A DNA stretch of 64,000 bases from an uncultured Clostridium sp. (GTDB lineage: Bacteria; Bacillota; Clostridia; Clostridiales; Clostridiaceae), in NCBI RefSeq assembly GCF_910588715.1, contig NZ_CAJURG010000003.1:62001-126000 (forward strand), written 5' to 3'. Positions 54,092 through 63,141 of the stretch are shown piece by piece (the first letter of the stretch is position 1; each line of letters opens with the position of its first letter). Made by a program: the position numbers and the translations under genes. The notes beneath the pieces were generated by a model. It was not told the origin of the DNA and searched no databases. It saw only the letters and a list, made by a program, of their open reading frames with translations.

Positions 54092-54634
54092 CTAAGCAAA
54101 GTATCTCTTTAATAATCCTTCGAAAGCTTTTCCATGTCTAGCTTCATCTTTACACATTTCATGAACTGTATCATGAATTGCATCTAAGTTTAATTGTTTA
54201 GCTAATGTTGCTAAATCTTTCTTTCCTTGAGTTGCTCCATGTTCTGCAGCTACTCTTGCTTCTAAGTTTGCCTTTGTATCAGCTACTACTACTTCTCCTA
54301 ATAATTCAGCGAATTTTGCAGCGTGTTCTGCTTCTTCTATTGCTATTCTCTTATAAGCTTCTGCTACTTCTGGGAACCCTTCTCTATCTGCTTGTCTTGA
54401 CATTGCTAAGTACATCCCTACTTCTGTACATTCTCCAACAAAGTTTGCTCTTAATCCTTCGATTACTCTTTCATCTACTCCTTGAGCAACTCCGATTCTA
54501 TGCTCATCAGCAAATACTAATTCTCCAGCTTGTTCTACAAACTTATCAGCTCCAACATGGCATAATGGACATTCTGCTGGTGCTGTTTCTCCTTCATGAA
54601 CATATCCACATACTGTACATACAAATTTTTTCAT
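54092..54634 (-). CDS. Reverse rubrerythrin, upstream tandem copy
   Basis: Encodes the same 180 residues as the neighbour at 53428, with N-terminal rubredoxin-like site and C-terminal di-iron domain. The identity extends through the AGGAGG ribosome region (about 15 bases 5' to the ATG) and then stops. It is first in order from the likely promoter, which overlaps a 20-bp palindrome that may be a PerR operator. Clostridium acetobutylicum has a comparable tandem pair (rbr3A/rbr3B), repressed by PerR. Confidence 0.93.
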   Translation of the reverse strand: MKKFVCTVCGYVHEGETAPAECPLCHVGADKFVEQAGELVFADEHRIGVAQGVDERVIEGLRANFVGECTEVGMYLAMSRQADREGFPEVAEAYKRIAIEEAEHAAKFAELLGEVVVADTKANLEARVAAEHGATQGKKDLATLAKQLNLDAIHDTVHEMCKDEARHGKAFEGLLKRYFA

Positions 54635-54736
54635 AATATTTTTCCTCCTAAAATTTTAATCAATCTATATAATTCATTTACTTAAATTCATTTTAATTAT
54701 TTTTTATTTATTTGATTCCTTCGAATCACCTTACAT

Positions 54737-54769
54737 TTATTATTATATAATAATAATTATTAATTACAA
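54737..54769 (-). promoter_or_regulatory. Rubrerythrin promoter with overlapping palindrome (PerR-box candidate)
   Basis: On the minus strand TTGTAA (54764-54769), 16-base spacer, TATAAT (54742-54747). A perfect 20-bp palindrome TTATTATTATATAATAATAA (54737-54756) covers the -10. PerR boxes are AT-rich palindromes of the TTATAATNATTATAA type, so the fit is partial, and AT-rich DNA makes such palindromes by chance. Confidence 0.45.
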
Positions 54770-54946
54770 GTCTTTTTTTAAAATTTTTTAAAAAAATTTT
54801 CTAATTGATAATACATCTCAATTATTGTAATTACTATATTTATACACACTTAAACAGATACTGATTATCAATTGAAATAAAAGTATAAAATAAAGAAGAT
54901 TTATTAAAATAATCCTTATATATTATTAATAAGAATTACAGATAAT

Positions 54947-55003
54947 AAAAAAAGTTGAAGTATTTATATTGAATTAAAACATTTCAATATAAATACTCCA
55001 ACC
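54947..55003. repeat. Dispersed palindromic terminator element, copy F
   Basis: AAAAGTTGAAGTATTTATAT / ATATAAATACTCCAACCTT arms around TGAATTAAAACATTTCA. Located just past the stop of the large sensor kinase gene (minus strand). Stem edges differ from the other copies but the core is shared. Confidence 0.75.
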
Positions 55004-55024
55004 TTAATTAACCCTTATTATTAT

Positions 55025-57346
55025 TTATTTTAATTTTATGATAGATTTAAATAAATCTCCATCTACTTCAATCTTAAAGCTTCCATTGTGAAGCTCAACT
55101 ATACTCTTAGCAATGGCAAGACCTAATCCAGAACCTTCTGTGCTTCTTGAATCATCTCCACGTTTAAATCTATTAGTTATTTCATTTGTGTCAAAACTTA
55201 ATTCATAAGCTGATATATTTTTCATCACTATTGTTACTTCATCATTTTCCTTAAACATATCAATATATACTCTAGTATTAGTTAAAGAATATTTAACAAT
55301 ATTAGAAATAAGATTTTCAAATACTCTATATAATCTTTTTCCATCACCATTTATAAATATCTTTTCATTAGGAATATTTAATTTAACTTCTAATTTACTT
55401 TCTATAAATCTTTCATCATTTTCTCCTAATGCTTGTTTTAATAATTGACCAACATCTATTTTAGTAATATTAAGTTCCATTGCTCCACTTGCTGCCTTAG
55501 AAGCTTCAAATAAATCCTCTATTAAAACCTTAAGCCTTTGAGATTTTTTATCTAATATGCTTACATAATCTCTAGCGCTTTCTGGCTCAATATTTTCTCT
55601 CTTTAATAAATCAATATAATTAATAATTGAAGTTAATGGAGTCTTTAAATCATGAGATACATTAGTTATAAGCTCTGTTTTCATATTTTCGCTTTTCATT
55701 TCATTTTCAACAGATTTTTTTAAGCCTTCTTTTATATTATTTATATCATGTGCTAATTCCCTAAGATGTCCTCTTCCCTTTTCATCAATCTTATAATTTA
55801 GTTTTCCTTCTGCTCCTGCTTTTACACCAACCATTATTTTATCTAGATAAACTAAATTTTTAATTAATAGGACAATATATACAATTGTTAATATTAGCCC
55901 TGCTAGTACTCCAATTGGCCATATATATAATACTGCTGACATAAAGAATAAGAATAATCCTATTACAATATATAAAGATGTCATTATTAATAAGGTTCTT
56001 ATTATAGATCCTCTCTTCATTACATCACTTAAATAGTTCCAAATTCTAATTGTAATATTGTTGCTAAACAATGTTCTTTCATTATAATTATCTATTATTA
56101 TTCTAACTAAAAAATAAAAAATAGCTACAATTATAGTTAACCAAACTATTGAACTTAAATTTAATCTAATTATATAATTATTATAACCATTATTATAACT
56201 ATACTGTATATTACTAGTGATATTCCACATAATCCAAGCTAATATTGCAACTCCAACTTTATATTCAATAGGATAAATCTTAAGTTTATTTATTATTTCT
56301 TCTATAAACTTTGATTTTACCTTATATTTACTCAAATATCTTATACTAAAAATTAATAATACAAAGAATATTATAAATAAAACACAAGTTAAATAAAATC
56401 TATTTTCATTTTTCTTAATCCCCATAAAGCTTTCATAAATTACATCTCCTGCTTTAAGCTCCTTTGGCATCCATATATATAAAGTTACATTATGCTTATC
56501 AGTATCATCGTATTCATAAATAGATTCTTGAGTGTTCATACTTTCATATGAAGAAAATCCAATATAACTAAATCTATTATGACGATTTCTAAACTTATTT
56601 AAATTTTTATTAAATCTTTTACCATTTATAAATATTTTTTCTATTATATTTCCGTTGTAATCAATATTTATTTCTTGAAAATATCTACTATTAGATATAA
56701 TTTCATTAGGATTAATTTCAGCTCCACCAATCCAAACATCATTTATTTTATCATAAGACCTAAAATTTAAATTTACATAAGATTTTATTTGATTATATAG
56801 ATCTTTTTCACTATTAGTTTTTCTATTTAAAACATAATCTCTTAATTCTTCATCAGTTAAATTATACTTTTGATTTATTTTCTCTTTTTCTTCATTTAAA
56901 ATCTTTTCCTGTTGTTCATAAGTTAAATTATTAAAGCTATTATCAGTGTATTTTTCATTTCTATAATTTTCATATTCACTATCTGCTTTATTCTTTAATT
57001 CTTCTTTACATATTTCTAAATCATTTTTAGTTATATTATCTTTATTTTGAGTATAGTCAGGTGATTTATAATATAATGAATATCTTTCTACTAAATTATT
57101 ATAATTATATATATTCTCATCAATTTCAGTTTCGGTATATATTTTGCTTGGTATAACATTTCTCAAATTATCTTTAATTTCTAATCCTGATAATATTGTA
57201 AGAGATAATAATATAGCAGTTAAAATATAAATTATATAATTTTTATTACTATTTTCATTAAATATTCTCTTACGATTTACCTTTTCTTTTTTTAACTCTA
57301 AATTATCCTTATTCTCTTTATTAATATTTTTCAATTTTATATCCAA
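55025..57346 (-). CDS. Large sensor histidine kinase (VanS-like output, novel input region)
   Basis: 773 residues, about twice usual size. A Lys/Asn-rich 35-residue cytoplasmic start, helix 36-57, a large extracytoplasmic region (about 60-325) rich in Asn, Tyr, Glu and Lys with no known domain, then about five more helices to residue 500, a HAMP-like linker, and a complete kinase core: NVSHDLKTPLTSIINYID (His near 563), FENLISNIVKYS, GLGLAIAKSIVELH. The start is TTG 57346, overlapping the regulator gene by 26 bases. The ligand is unknown; no target genes adjacent. Confidence 0.85.
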   Translation of the reverse strand: MDIKLKNINKENKDNLELKKEKVNRKRIFNENSNKNYIIYILTAILLSLTILSGLEIKDNLRNVIPSKIYTETEIDENIYNYNNLVERYSLYYKSPDYTQNKDNITKNDLEICKEELKNKADSEYENYRNEKYTDNSFNNLTYEQQEKILNEEKEKINQKYNLTDEELRDYVLNRKTNSEKDLYNQIKSYVNLNFRSYDKINDVWIGGAEINPNEIISNSRYFQEINIDYNGNIIEKIFINGKRFNKNLNKFRNRHNRFSYIGFSSYESMNTQESIYEYDDTDKHNVTLYIWMPKELKAGDVIYESFMGIKKNENRFYLTCVLFIIFFVLLIFSIRYLSKYKVKSKFIEEIINKLKIYPIEYKVGVAILAWIMWNITSNIQYSYNNGYNNYIIRLNLSSIVWLTIIVAIFYFLVRIIIDNYNERTLFSNNITIRIWNYLSDVMKRGSIIRTLLIMTSLYIVIGLFLFFMSAVLYIWPIGVLAGLILTIVYIVLLIKNLVYLDKIMVGVKAGAEGKLNYKIDEKGRGHLRELAHDINNIKEGLKKSVENEMKSENMKTELITNVSHDLKTPLTSIINYIDLLKRENIEPESARDYVSILDKKSQRLKVLIEDLFEASKAASGAMELNITKIDVGQLLKQALGENDERFIESKLEVKLNIPNEKIFINGDGKRLYRVFENLISNIVKYSLTNTRVYIDMFKENDEVTIVMKNISAYELSFDTNEITNRFKRGDDSRSTEGSGLGLAIAKSIVELHNGSFKIEVDGDLFKSIIKLK

Positions 57347-58031
57347 TTCCCCACACCACCTTTAAATATTTAGGATCTTTAGGATTTATTTCAATTTTTT
57401 CTCTAATCCTTCTTATATGAACTGCCACAGTGTTTTCAGCATTATAACTTGGCTCTTTCCAAACCCTTTCATAAATTTCATCTATTGAAAATACTCTACC
57501 TTGATTTTTAAGTAACAATTCTAATATTCCAAACTCAGTTGCTGTAAGCTTTATTGATTCACCATCTACTAAGACTTCTTTAGTGTCTTGATTTAAAGAA
57601 AGCCCACCACTACTTATTATTGATTGTTCCTCTTCTTTATTTTGACCACCATAATTTCCAAAAACAGTATACCTTCTTAATTGTGATTTAACTCTTGCTA
57701 TAAGTTCTAATGGATTAAATGGCTTAGTTATATAATCATCTGCTCCCATATTTAAACCTAATATTTTATCTGTATCTTCAGACTTTGCTGAAATTAAAAT
57801 AATTGGTATATTCTTTTCTTGCCTTATTTTCATTGTTGTTCTTAATCCATCCATCTTTGGCATCATTATATCCATTAAAATAAGATGTATTTCCTTTTCC
57901 ATTAAAGCTTCTAATGCCTCTACCCCATCATAAGCCTTAATTACATTAATTCCTTCATTTCTTAAGTATATATCAATTGCATCAACAATTTCCTTATCAT
58001 CATCTACTACTAAAACATTATTATTTATCAT
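57321..58031 (-). CDS. OmpR-family response regulator (VanR-like)
   Basis: 236 residues. Receiver with DDD pocket (VLVVDDDKEIV), phosphorylated Asp54 in LILMDIMMPKMDGL and conserved Lys in DDYITKPF; winged-helix domain with LTATEFGILELLLKNQGRVFS and ENTVAVHIRRIREKIEINPKDPKYLKVVWGIGYK. A 15-residue linker rich in Glu/Gln separates the two. It pairs with the kinase whose gene overlaps its 3' end. Confidence 0.92.
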   Translation of the reverse strand: MINNNVLVVDDDKEIVDAIDIYLRNEGINVIKAYDGVEALEALMEKEIHLILMDIMMPKMDGLRTTMKIRQEKNIPIILISAKSEDTDKILGLNMGADDYITKPFNPLELIARVKSQLRRYTVFGNYGGQNKEEEQSIISSGGLSLNQDTKEVLVDGESIKLTATEFGILELLLKNQGRVFSIDEIYERVWKEPSYNAENTVAVHIRRIREKIEINPKDPKYLKVVWGIGYKIEKY

Positions 58032-58369
58032 TTCTCAAAACACACTCCCTTCATAAAGTACTATTATACCATGGCAATTAATTTATATTTATATACTAAC
58101 AAATAAGTCTTACAAAAAATTTATCATAATTATTAAGAATTTATTAAGACTTATTTTCCTAAATTAATATTTAAGCATAAAACTACTATTACTTAATTCT
58201 TTAACGCATTATCTATTTTTCAATTTAAAATGTTATATGATTTAGCACAATTTAATTAAAAAATATAGGCAATTTAGATATTATATTAATTAATATAATA
58301 TCTAAATTGCCTATACCATTAACTACTCCTAATTCATAAGAATTTAATTTAAAATTTACTTAAAATTAG
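58032..58369. other. Intergenic region between the regulator and YccF genes
   Basis: 338 bases, AT-rich. It contains the 52-bp palindrome described separately and otherwise presumably the promoter of the two-component operon; no ORF or RNA motif seen. Confidence 0.5.
58257..58315 (-). terminator. 52-bp perfect palindrome, terminator of the YccF gene
   Basis: Every base from 58264 to 58315 pairs around a centre at 58289/58290 (TTAATTAA); arms start TATAGGCAATTTAGATATTA. On the minus strand T6 follows (58258-58263 region), so it works as a terminator about 55-105 bases after the YccF stop. Confidence 0.85.
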
Positions 58370-58732
58370 TTATCTAATTTCTTTTCCAAAAGGCATTAAT
58401 GATAACTTAGCCATTTTTAAAGATTGTATTGCAAAAGGTATTCCAATAATAGTAATAAATAAAAATAATGCACTAATTAAATTTGTAATACATAATTCTA
58501 ATCCACCAAATATTATCCATAATATATTCAATATAAGACTTCCACTACCATCATTTACTGTAACTACATCTTTGCCAAAGGGTGCAAGTTGAAGTTTTGC
58601 CATCTTAAAGCATTGTAATCCTACTGGTATTCCTATTATGCTAATACACCAAAGTATTCCTACCAATAGCCAGCCTAAAGCTCCAATAAATCCTCCAAAT
58701 ATAAACCAAATTATATTTCCTAAACACGACAT
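58370..58732 (-). CDS. YccF domain membrane protein
   Basis: 120 residues in two similar halves: each has a NIIWFIFGG/NILWIIFGG helix, a second helix ending SIIGIPVG/TIIGIPFA, and a KMAKLQLAPFGK/KMAKLSLMPFGK tail. This is the YccF family, an internally duplicated inner-membrane protein of unknown function. Helix count about four. Monocistronic with a palindromic terminator. Confidence 0.85.
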   Translation of the reverse strand: MSCLGNIIWFIFGGFIGALGWLLVGILWCISIIGIPVGLQCFKMAKLQLAPFGKDVVTVNDGSGSLILNILWIIFGGLELCITNLISALFLFITIIGIPFAIQSLKMAKLSLMPFGKEIR

Positions 58733-58888
58733 ACTCTCACTCCTAATTTAATTTTGTAATAAGGAATATACTTTATAAATTATATCTTTATACAACTATA
58801 AATATCAATAATGATTTACAGTGCTTTACTTCTTACTATAATGTAATTTATTAATTTTTCTCATATAACTTCAAAATATACACATATC

Positions 58889-58918
58889 TTGACTTCATCT
58901 AACGAATTACTATATAAT
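58889..58918 (+). promoter_or_regulatory. Promoter of the leuS T-box leader
   Basis: TTGACT (58889-58894), 18-base spacer, TATAAT (58913-58918). It lies about 30 bases before the first T-box stem. Confidence 0.6.
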
Positions 58919-58944
58919 TAATTATTATTTAAATTATTAACTGC

Positions 58945-59217
58945 TTTGAAAAGGAGTAGTACTATAATATTGTATTCTTAAGAGAGCTGTTGGGTGCTGT
59001 AAAACAGTGTTACATTTATAGGAACTTGCCTTGGAGCTTACTTGTTTAGAAGCAAGTACGGGATCCCCGTTACGGATTTAAGTGAGAACTATTTAAAATA
59101 AAAGAAAATCATAAAATATCATTAATCATTTTCTTTTATCTAAAAATTAGTTCTAATAAGAGTGGTACCGCGAAATATATCCTTTCGTCTCTTAATTGAG
59201 ATGAAAGGATTTTTTTA
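58945..59217 (+). promoter_or_regulatory. T-box leader controlling leuS (leucine specifier CUU)
   Basis: The T-box sequence GAGTGGTACCGCG lies at 59160-59172, followed by a 13-bp terminator stem (59179-59191 with 59198-59210) and T6. Stem I runs from about 58945 to 59085 with the GGAACTTGCC segment, where GAA precedes CTT at 59025-59027; CUU is a leucine codon, matching leuS downstream. Uncharged tRNA-Leu would bind and stop termination. An extra long AT-rich stem (59087-59152, GAACTA...TAGTTC with inner ATAAAAGAAAAT arms) fills the stem III place. Confidence 0.9.
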
Positions 59218-59335
59218 TATATTTTTATAAAATTAGGGAACAATTATTTAAATGAAAAGATAAATTTTATATATATTTAAATTGATTTATAATTTTAATA
59301 TATTGTTCTCAATTATTTAAGGAGGATTTAAGAAT

Positions 59336-61786
59336 ATGAGTAACTACGGAACTGCTATAGATAAAAAATGGCAAAAGAAGTGGGAAGAAACTGAACTTTA
59401 CAAATTTAATCCAGATGCAGAGGGAGAAAAACTTTATGTTTTAGAAATGTTCTCTTACCCATCAGGAAGCCAATTACATGCTGGTCACTGGTTTAACTAT
59501 GGACCTGTTGATTCATGGGCAAGATTAAAGAAGATGCAAGGATATAATGTATTCCAACCAATGGGCTTTGATGCCTTTGGTTTACCAGCTGAAAACTTTG
59601 CAATTAAAACTGGAATTCATCCTTGGGATTCTACTGAAAAAAATATAAAAACTATGGAAGAACAATTAAAAGCTATGGGTGCAATGTTTAACTGGGAAAA
59701 TGAAGTTATAACATGTACTCCTGAATATTATAAATGGACTCAATGGGTATTCTTACAATTACTAAAAAATGGATTGGCTTACAGAAAAAAAGCTCCTGTA
59801 AACTGGTGCCCATCTTGTAATACTGTTTTAGCTAACGAACAAGTTGTTGATGGTGCTTGTGAAAGATGTTCAACAGAAGTTACTAAAAAAGATTTAACTC
59901 AATGGTTCTTTAAAATCACTGAATACGCTGATGAATTATTAGAAAAATTAGATACTTTAGATTGGCCTGAAAAAACAGTTGCTATGCAAAAACATTGGAT
60001 TGGAAAATCTACTGGTGCTGAAGTTAACTTTAAAGTTAAAAATTCGGATATTAACTTTAATGTTTTTACAACAAGAGTTGATACATTAAATGGTGTTACT
60101 TATGTTGTTTTAGCCCCTGAAAATCCATTAGTTGATGAGTTAACAACTTCTGAAAATAAAGCTGCTGTTGAAGAGTATAAAGAAGCAGCAAAAAAACAAT
60201 CTGATATAGAAAGACAATCTCTTACAAGAGAAAAAACTGGTGTATTTACTGGTTCATATGCTATAAATCCTATAAACGGCAAGGAAGTTCCTATCTGGGT
60301 AGGTGATTATGTTCTTGCAACTTATGGTACTGGTGCTGTTATGGCTGTTCCAGCTCATGATGAAAGAGACTATGCTTTTGCAACTAAATTTAACTTACCA
60401 ATAGAGCAAGTTATAACTAATAAAAAAGGTGAAAAAATTGAATTACCATACTGCGAATATGGTGTTTTAGTTAACTCTGGTGAATTTGATGGATTAACTA
60501 CAGAACAAGCTAAGGAAGCAATTGTTGAAAAATTAGCTAAAAATAATTTAGGTTCTGCTAAAGTTAATTACAGATTAAGAGATTGGCTAGTTTCAAGACA
60601 AAGATATTGGGGTGCTCCTATTCCAATAATATATTGTGAAGATTGTGGTGCTGTTCCTGTTCCAGAAAAAGATCTTCCTGTTGAATTACCATACAATGTT
60701 GAGTTTGCACCTGATGGTAAATCACCACTTGCTAAATGCGATGAATTTATTAATACTACTTGTCCTTGTTGTGGCAAACCAGCTAAAAGAGAATGTGATA
60801 CTTTAGATACATTCGTTTGCTCTTCTTGGTATCAAATGAGATATGTAGATAACAAAAATACTGAAATTGCTTTTGACAAAGAAAAAGTAGATAAGATGCT
60901 TCCAGTTGATAAGTATGTTGGTGGTCCAGAACATGCCTGTATGCACTTATTATATGCAAGATTTATAACTAAAGCTTTAAGAGACATGGGATATTTAAGC
61001 TTTGATGAACCATTTAAGAGCCTAACTCACCAAGGACTTATCTTAGGTCCAGATGGATTAAAAATGTCTAAATCTAAAGGAAATACTATATCTCCAGATG
61101 ATTATATTAAAGAATATGGTGCAGACGTATTTAGAATGTACTTAATGTTTGGATTTGCTTACACTGAAGGTGGAGCTTGGAGTGATGATGGTATTAAGTC
61201 TGTAGCTAGATTTGTAGATAGAATCGAAAGATATTTAACTATTTGTAGAGAAGCTATTGAGTCTGGAGATAACAATAAAGATACTATGGATAAAGCAGAA
61301 AAAGAATTAAACTTCTGGTTAAATAACGCTATTAAAGGTGTTACTGAAGATAGTGAAAAAATGCAATTTAATACTGCCATTGCAAGAATGATGGAGTTTA
61401 TAAATGCATTATCTAAGTATGTTCAAGAAAAAACTAAAAACTTAGCATTTTTAAAGACTGTATGTGAAAGCTTTATTAAAATTTTAGCTCCATTTGCACC
61501 TCACTTTGCTGAAGAACAATGGTCACTATTAACTGGTAAATATTCAGTATTTAATGAAGCTTGGCCAACATTTGATGCTAAAGCTTTAGTTAAAGATGAA
61601 ATTGAAATAGCTATCCAAGTTAATGGTAAAATTAAAAACAGAATTAATGTTGCTTCTGACTTAAACGAGGAAGGAATTAAAGCTGCTGCTTTAGCTGATG
61701 AAGCAATAATCTTAGCTACTGAAGGAAAAACTATAGTTAAAGTTATTGTTATTAAAGGAAGACTTGTAAATATAGTTGTAAAATAA
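59336..61786 (+). CDS. leuS: Leucyl-tRNA synthetase
   Basis: 816 residues, bacterial type. It charges tRNA-Leu. HAGH (the HIGH box, residues 48-51), the editing domain inserted from about 220 to 400 (with TGTGAVMAVPAHDERD), zinc-like CPSCNTVL and CPCCGKPAKRECDTLDTFVCSSW segments, and KMSKS near residue 576. An anticodon-binding helical region and C-terminal domain complete it. AAGGAGG is 10 bases before the ATG. The T-box lies in its leader. Confidence 0.97.
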   Translation: MSNYGTAIDKKWQKKWEETELYKFNPDAEGEKLYVLEMFSYPSGSQLHAGHWFNYGPVDSWARLKKMQGYNVFQPMGFDAFGLPAENFAIKTGIHPWDSTEKNIKTMEEQLKAMGAMFNWENEVITCTPEYYKWTQWVFLQLLKNGLAYRKKAPVNWCPSCNTVLANEQVVDGACERCSTEVTKKDLTQWFFKITEYADELLEKLDTLDWPEKTVAMQKHWIGKSTGAEVNFKVKNSDINFNVFTTRVDTLNGVTYVVLAPENPLVDELTTSENKAAVEEYKEAAKKQSDIERQSLTREKTGVFTGSYAINPINGKEVPIWVGDYVLATYGTGAVMAVPAHDERDYAFATKFNLPIEQVITNKKGEKIELPYCEYGVLVNSGEFDGLTTEQAKEAIVEKLAKNNLGSAKVNYRLRDWLVSRQRYWGAPIPIIYCEDCGAVPVPEKDLPVELPYNVEFAPDGKSPLAKCDEFINTTCPCCGKPAKRECDTLDTFVCSSWYQMRYVDNKNTEIAFDKEKVDKMLPVDKYVGGPEHACMHLLYARFITKALRDMGYLSFDEPFKSLTHQGLILGPDGLKMSKSKGNTISPDDYIKEYGADVFRMYLMFGFAYTEGGAWSDDGIKSVARFVDRIERYLTICREAIESGDNNKDTMDKAEKELNFWLNNAIKGVTEDSEKMQFNTAIARMMEFINALSKYVQEKTKNLAFLKTVCESFIKILAPFAPHFAEEQWSLLTGKYSVFNEAWPTFDAKALVKDEIEIAIQVNGKIKNRINVASDLNEEGIKAAALADEAIILATEGKTIVKVIVIKGRLVNIVVK

Positions 61787-61868
61787 GTGAAAATTTAAAT
61801 TTAATTATTTAAACTTTCAACAACTAAGAAATTGACTTTCTTTTAAAACATAATCTATATAAAAAATA

Positions 61869-61922
61869 AAGACTATATCAAATTAATTTACACACCCGTA
61901 ATTTTTGATATAGTCTCTTTTT
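61869..61922. terminator. Bidirectional terminator between leuS and the VanZ gene
   Basis: GACTATATCAAA... pairs with TTTGATATAGTC (61870-61916 region, 12 bp or more), loop with ACACACCCG, T-rich tail on both sides. Confidence 0.8.
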
Positions 61923-61923
61923 A

Positions 61924-62541
61924 TTAACTTAAAAATACACTAATAATTGCAATTAAAATATATAAATACGGTCCATATTTTATAATTGAACACTTCTTGT
62001 TATGAGCTTCAAATACTGTTTTACTTGAAATATTTTTAAATATTTTACTTGCTAATTTAAATATAATAAACCCTAAAGCTGTTCCTAATGTATTCATTAT
62101 TAAATCATCAACATCAGTTGCCCTAATAGTAAATAATTGTCCAACTTCAATAATCAATGAAAATAAAAATCCTGCAAGTACTGTTGGTAAAAAACTTCTA
62201 AACTCTTTCCAAAGTGTTGGTAATAAAAATCCAAATGGCATAAAAAATATTATATTAAGTATAGATGAAATTTCAATTCCACTACTAAACGGTATAAAAT
62301 TAAGTACAGGATAAAATATTGATCTACCAGACATTATTACTCTTTCTAAATCACTTAATACTGGAAATCCAACTATATCTTTTAGTGATATTACAAGATA
62401 TAACATGAAAAGGTATCCAAACAAATAATGTTGCCATCTTACTTTAAATTTATTCTTAGTATCATTTCTTTTTAAAATAATATTAAAAAAGGTTAATACT
62501 GCCATTGATAATGTGATTGATAATATATAACCTTCTATCAT
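61924..62541 (-). CDS. VanZ family membrane protein
   Basis: About 205 residues from ATG 62541 (GGGGG site upstream). About five membrane helices; family motifs NFIPFSSG, NIIFFMPFGFLLP, FSLIIEVGQLFTIRATDVDDLIMNTLGTALGF. VanZ proteins raise resistance to teicoplanin-like drugs or lysozyme/phospholipid-related stress in some hosts, but many are orphans. No vancomycin genes are nearby apart from the VanRS-like pair 4 kb away, with no evidence of connection. Confidence 0.87.
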   Translation of the reverse strand: MIEGYILSITLSMAVLTFFNIILKRNDTKNKFKVRWQHYLFGYLFMLYLVISLKDIVGFPVLSDLERVIMSGRSIFYPVLNFIPFSSGIEISSILNIIFFMPFGFLLPTLWKEFRSFLPTVLAGFLFSLIIEVGQLFTIRATDVDDLIMNTLGTALGFIIFKLASKIFKNISSKTVFEAHNKKCSIIKYGPYLYILIAIISVFLS

Positions 62542-62702
62542 ACTAACTGCCCCCTTAGAATTAAACTTCAATAATGTTAGTATAATACTTAATACTTAAA
62601 ATACCTTTTCAAAATTCTTAAAATATTATTACAAATAATATATTTTTTACTCATATTATTCAATTTCAACTTAAATAAATAATATTAAAATACCTTTAAG
62701 TT

Positions 62703-63014
62703 TTATAACTTTTTTAAAATAACTTCTTCATTTATATTAGGATTTGGTAATGTTATTATATCATCTACAATGTTTTCTGGTAAAACTCTTATACTCTTAT
62801 CATCTTCATTTTCATTACTAACCACATTATTATCATCACTTTCAATAATTAAGTTACTTTTATAATTTTCTTTAAATAAATCTTTATTATCTTCTATAAT
62901 AACTAATTTACCTTTATCTTTGGGCTTATTATTATTTGATATATTAATAATTAAACCTAATACAAAAAATATGGATATAGCTAAACTTAAATATTTATAC
63001 TTTTTTAACTTCAC
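62703..63014 (-). CDS. Small anchored or secreted protein, unknown function
   Basis: About 103 residues. GTG 63014 is my chosen start (GGGAG 12 bases before); a TTG at 63026 abuts the ribosome site. A hydrophobic helix at about 8-27 anchors or exports it; the rest is acidic with many Asp, Asn and Glu (IIESDDNNVVSNENEDDK) and no Cys. No family recognised. It lies between the VanZ and DUF5658 genes on the same strand. Confidence 0.55.
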   Translation of the reverse strand: MKLKKYKYLSLAISIFFVLGLIINISNNNKPKDKGKLVIIEDNKDLFKENYKSNLIIESDDNNVVSNENEDDKSIRVLPENIVDDIITLPNPNINEEVILKKL

Positions 63015-63141
63015 TATAATAATCAACTCCCTTTATATAAGATTATTAACTCACATATTAATTATTACATAAGATATATATATTCTAATAAAGCTTAATA
63101 TAATAATGTTTAATTAAAATTTTATTTTTATTGCATTCATA

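Larger units (their letters stand above)
54635..55024. other. Intergenic region between rubrerythrin and the sensor kinase gene
   Basis: 390 bases. It holds the rubrerythrin promoter with palindrome (54737-54769), a small hairpin GATTC/GAATC (54714-54727) in the leader, and palindromic element F near the kinase end. No ORF supported. Confidence 0.55.

Noticed and set aside
53541..54636. Leucine-rich open frames antisense to both rubrerythrin genes
   Set aside because: Identical because the genes are identical, with low-complexity Leu/Gln composition and no ribosome site; shadows of the sense codons.
61924..62541. Vancomycin resistance locus, based on VanZ and a VanRS-like pair
   Set aside because: No vanH, vanA/B ligase or vanX; the two are 4 kb apart with leuS between, and both families are widespread outside resistance loci.
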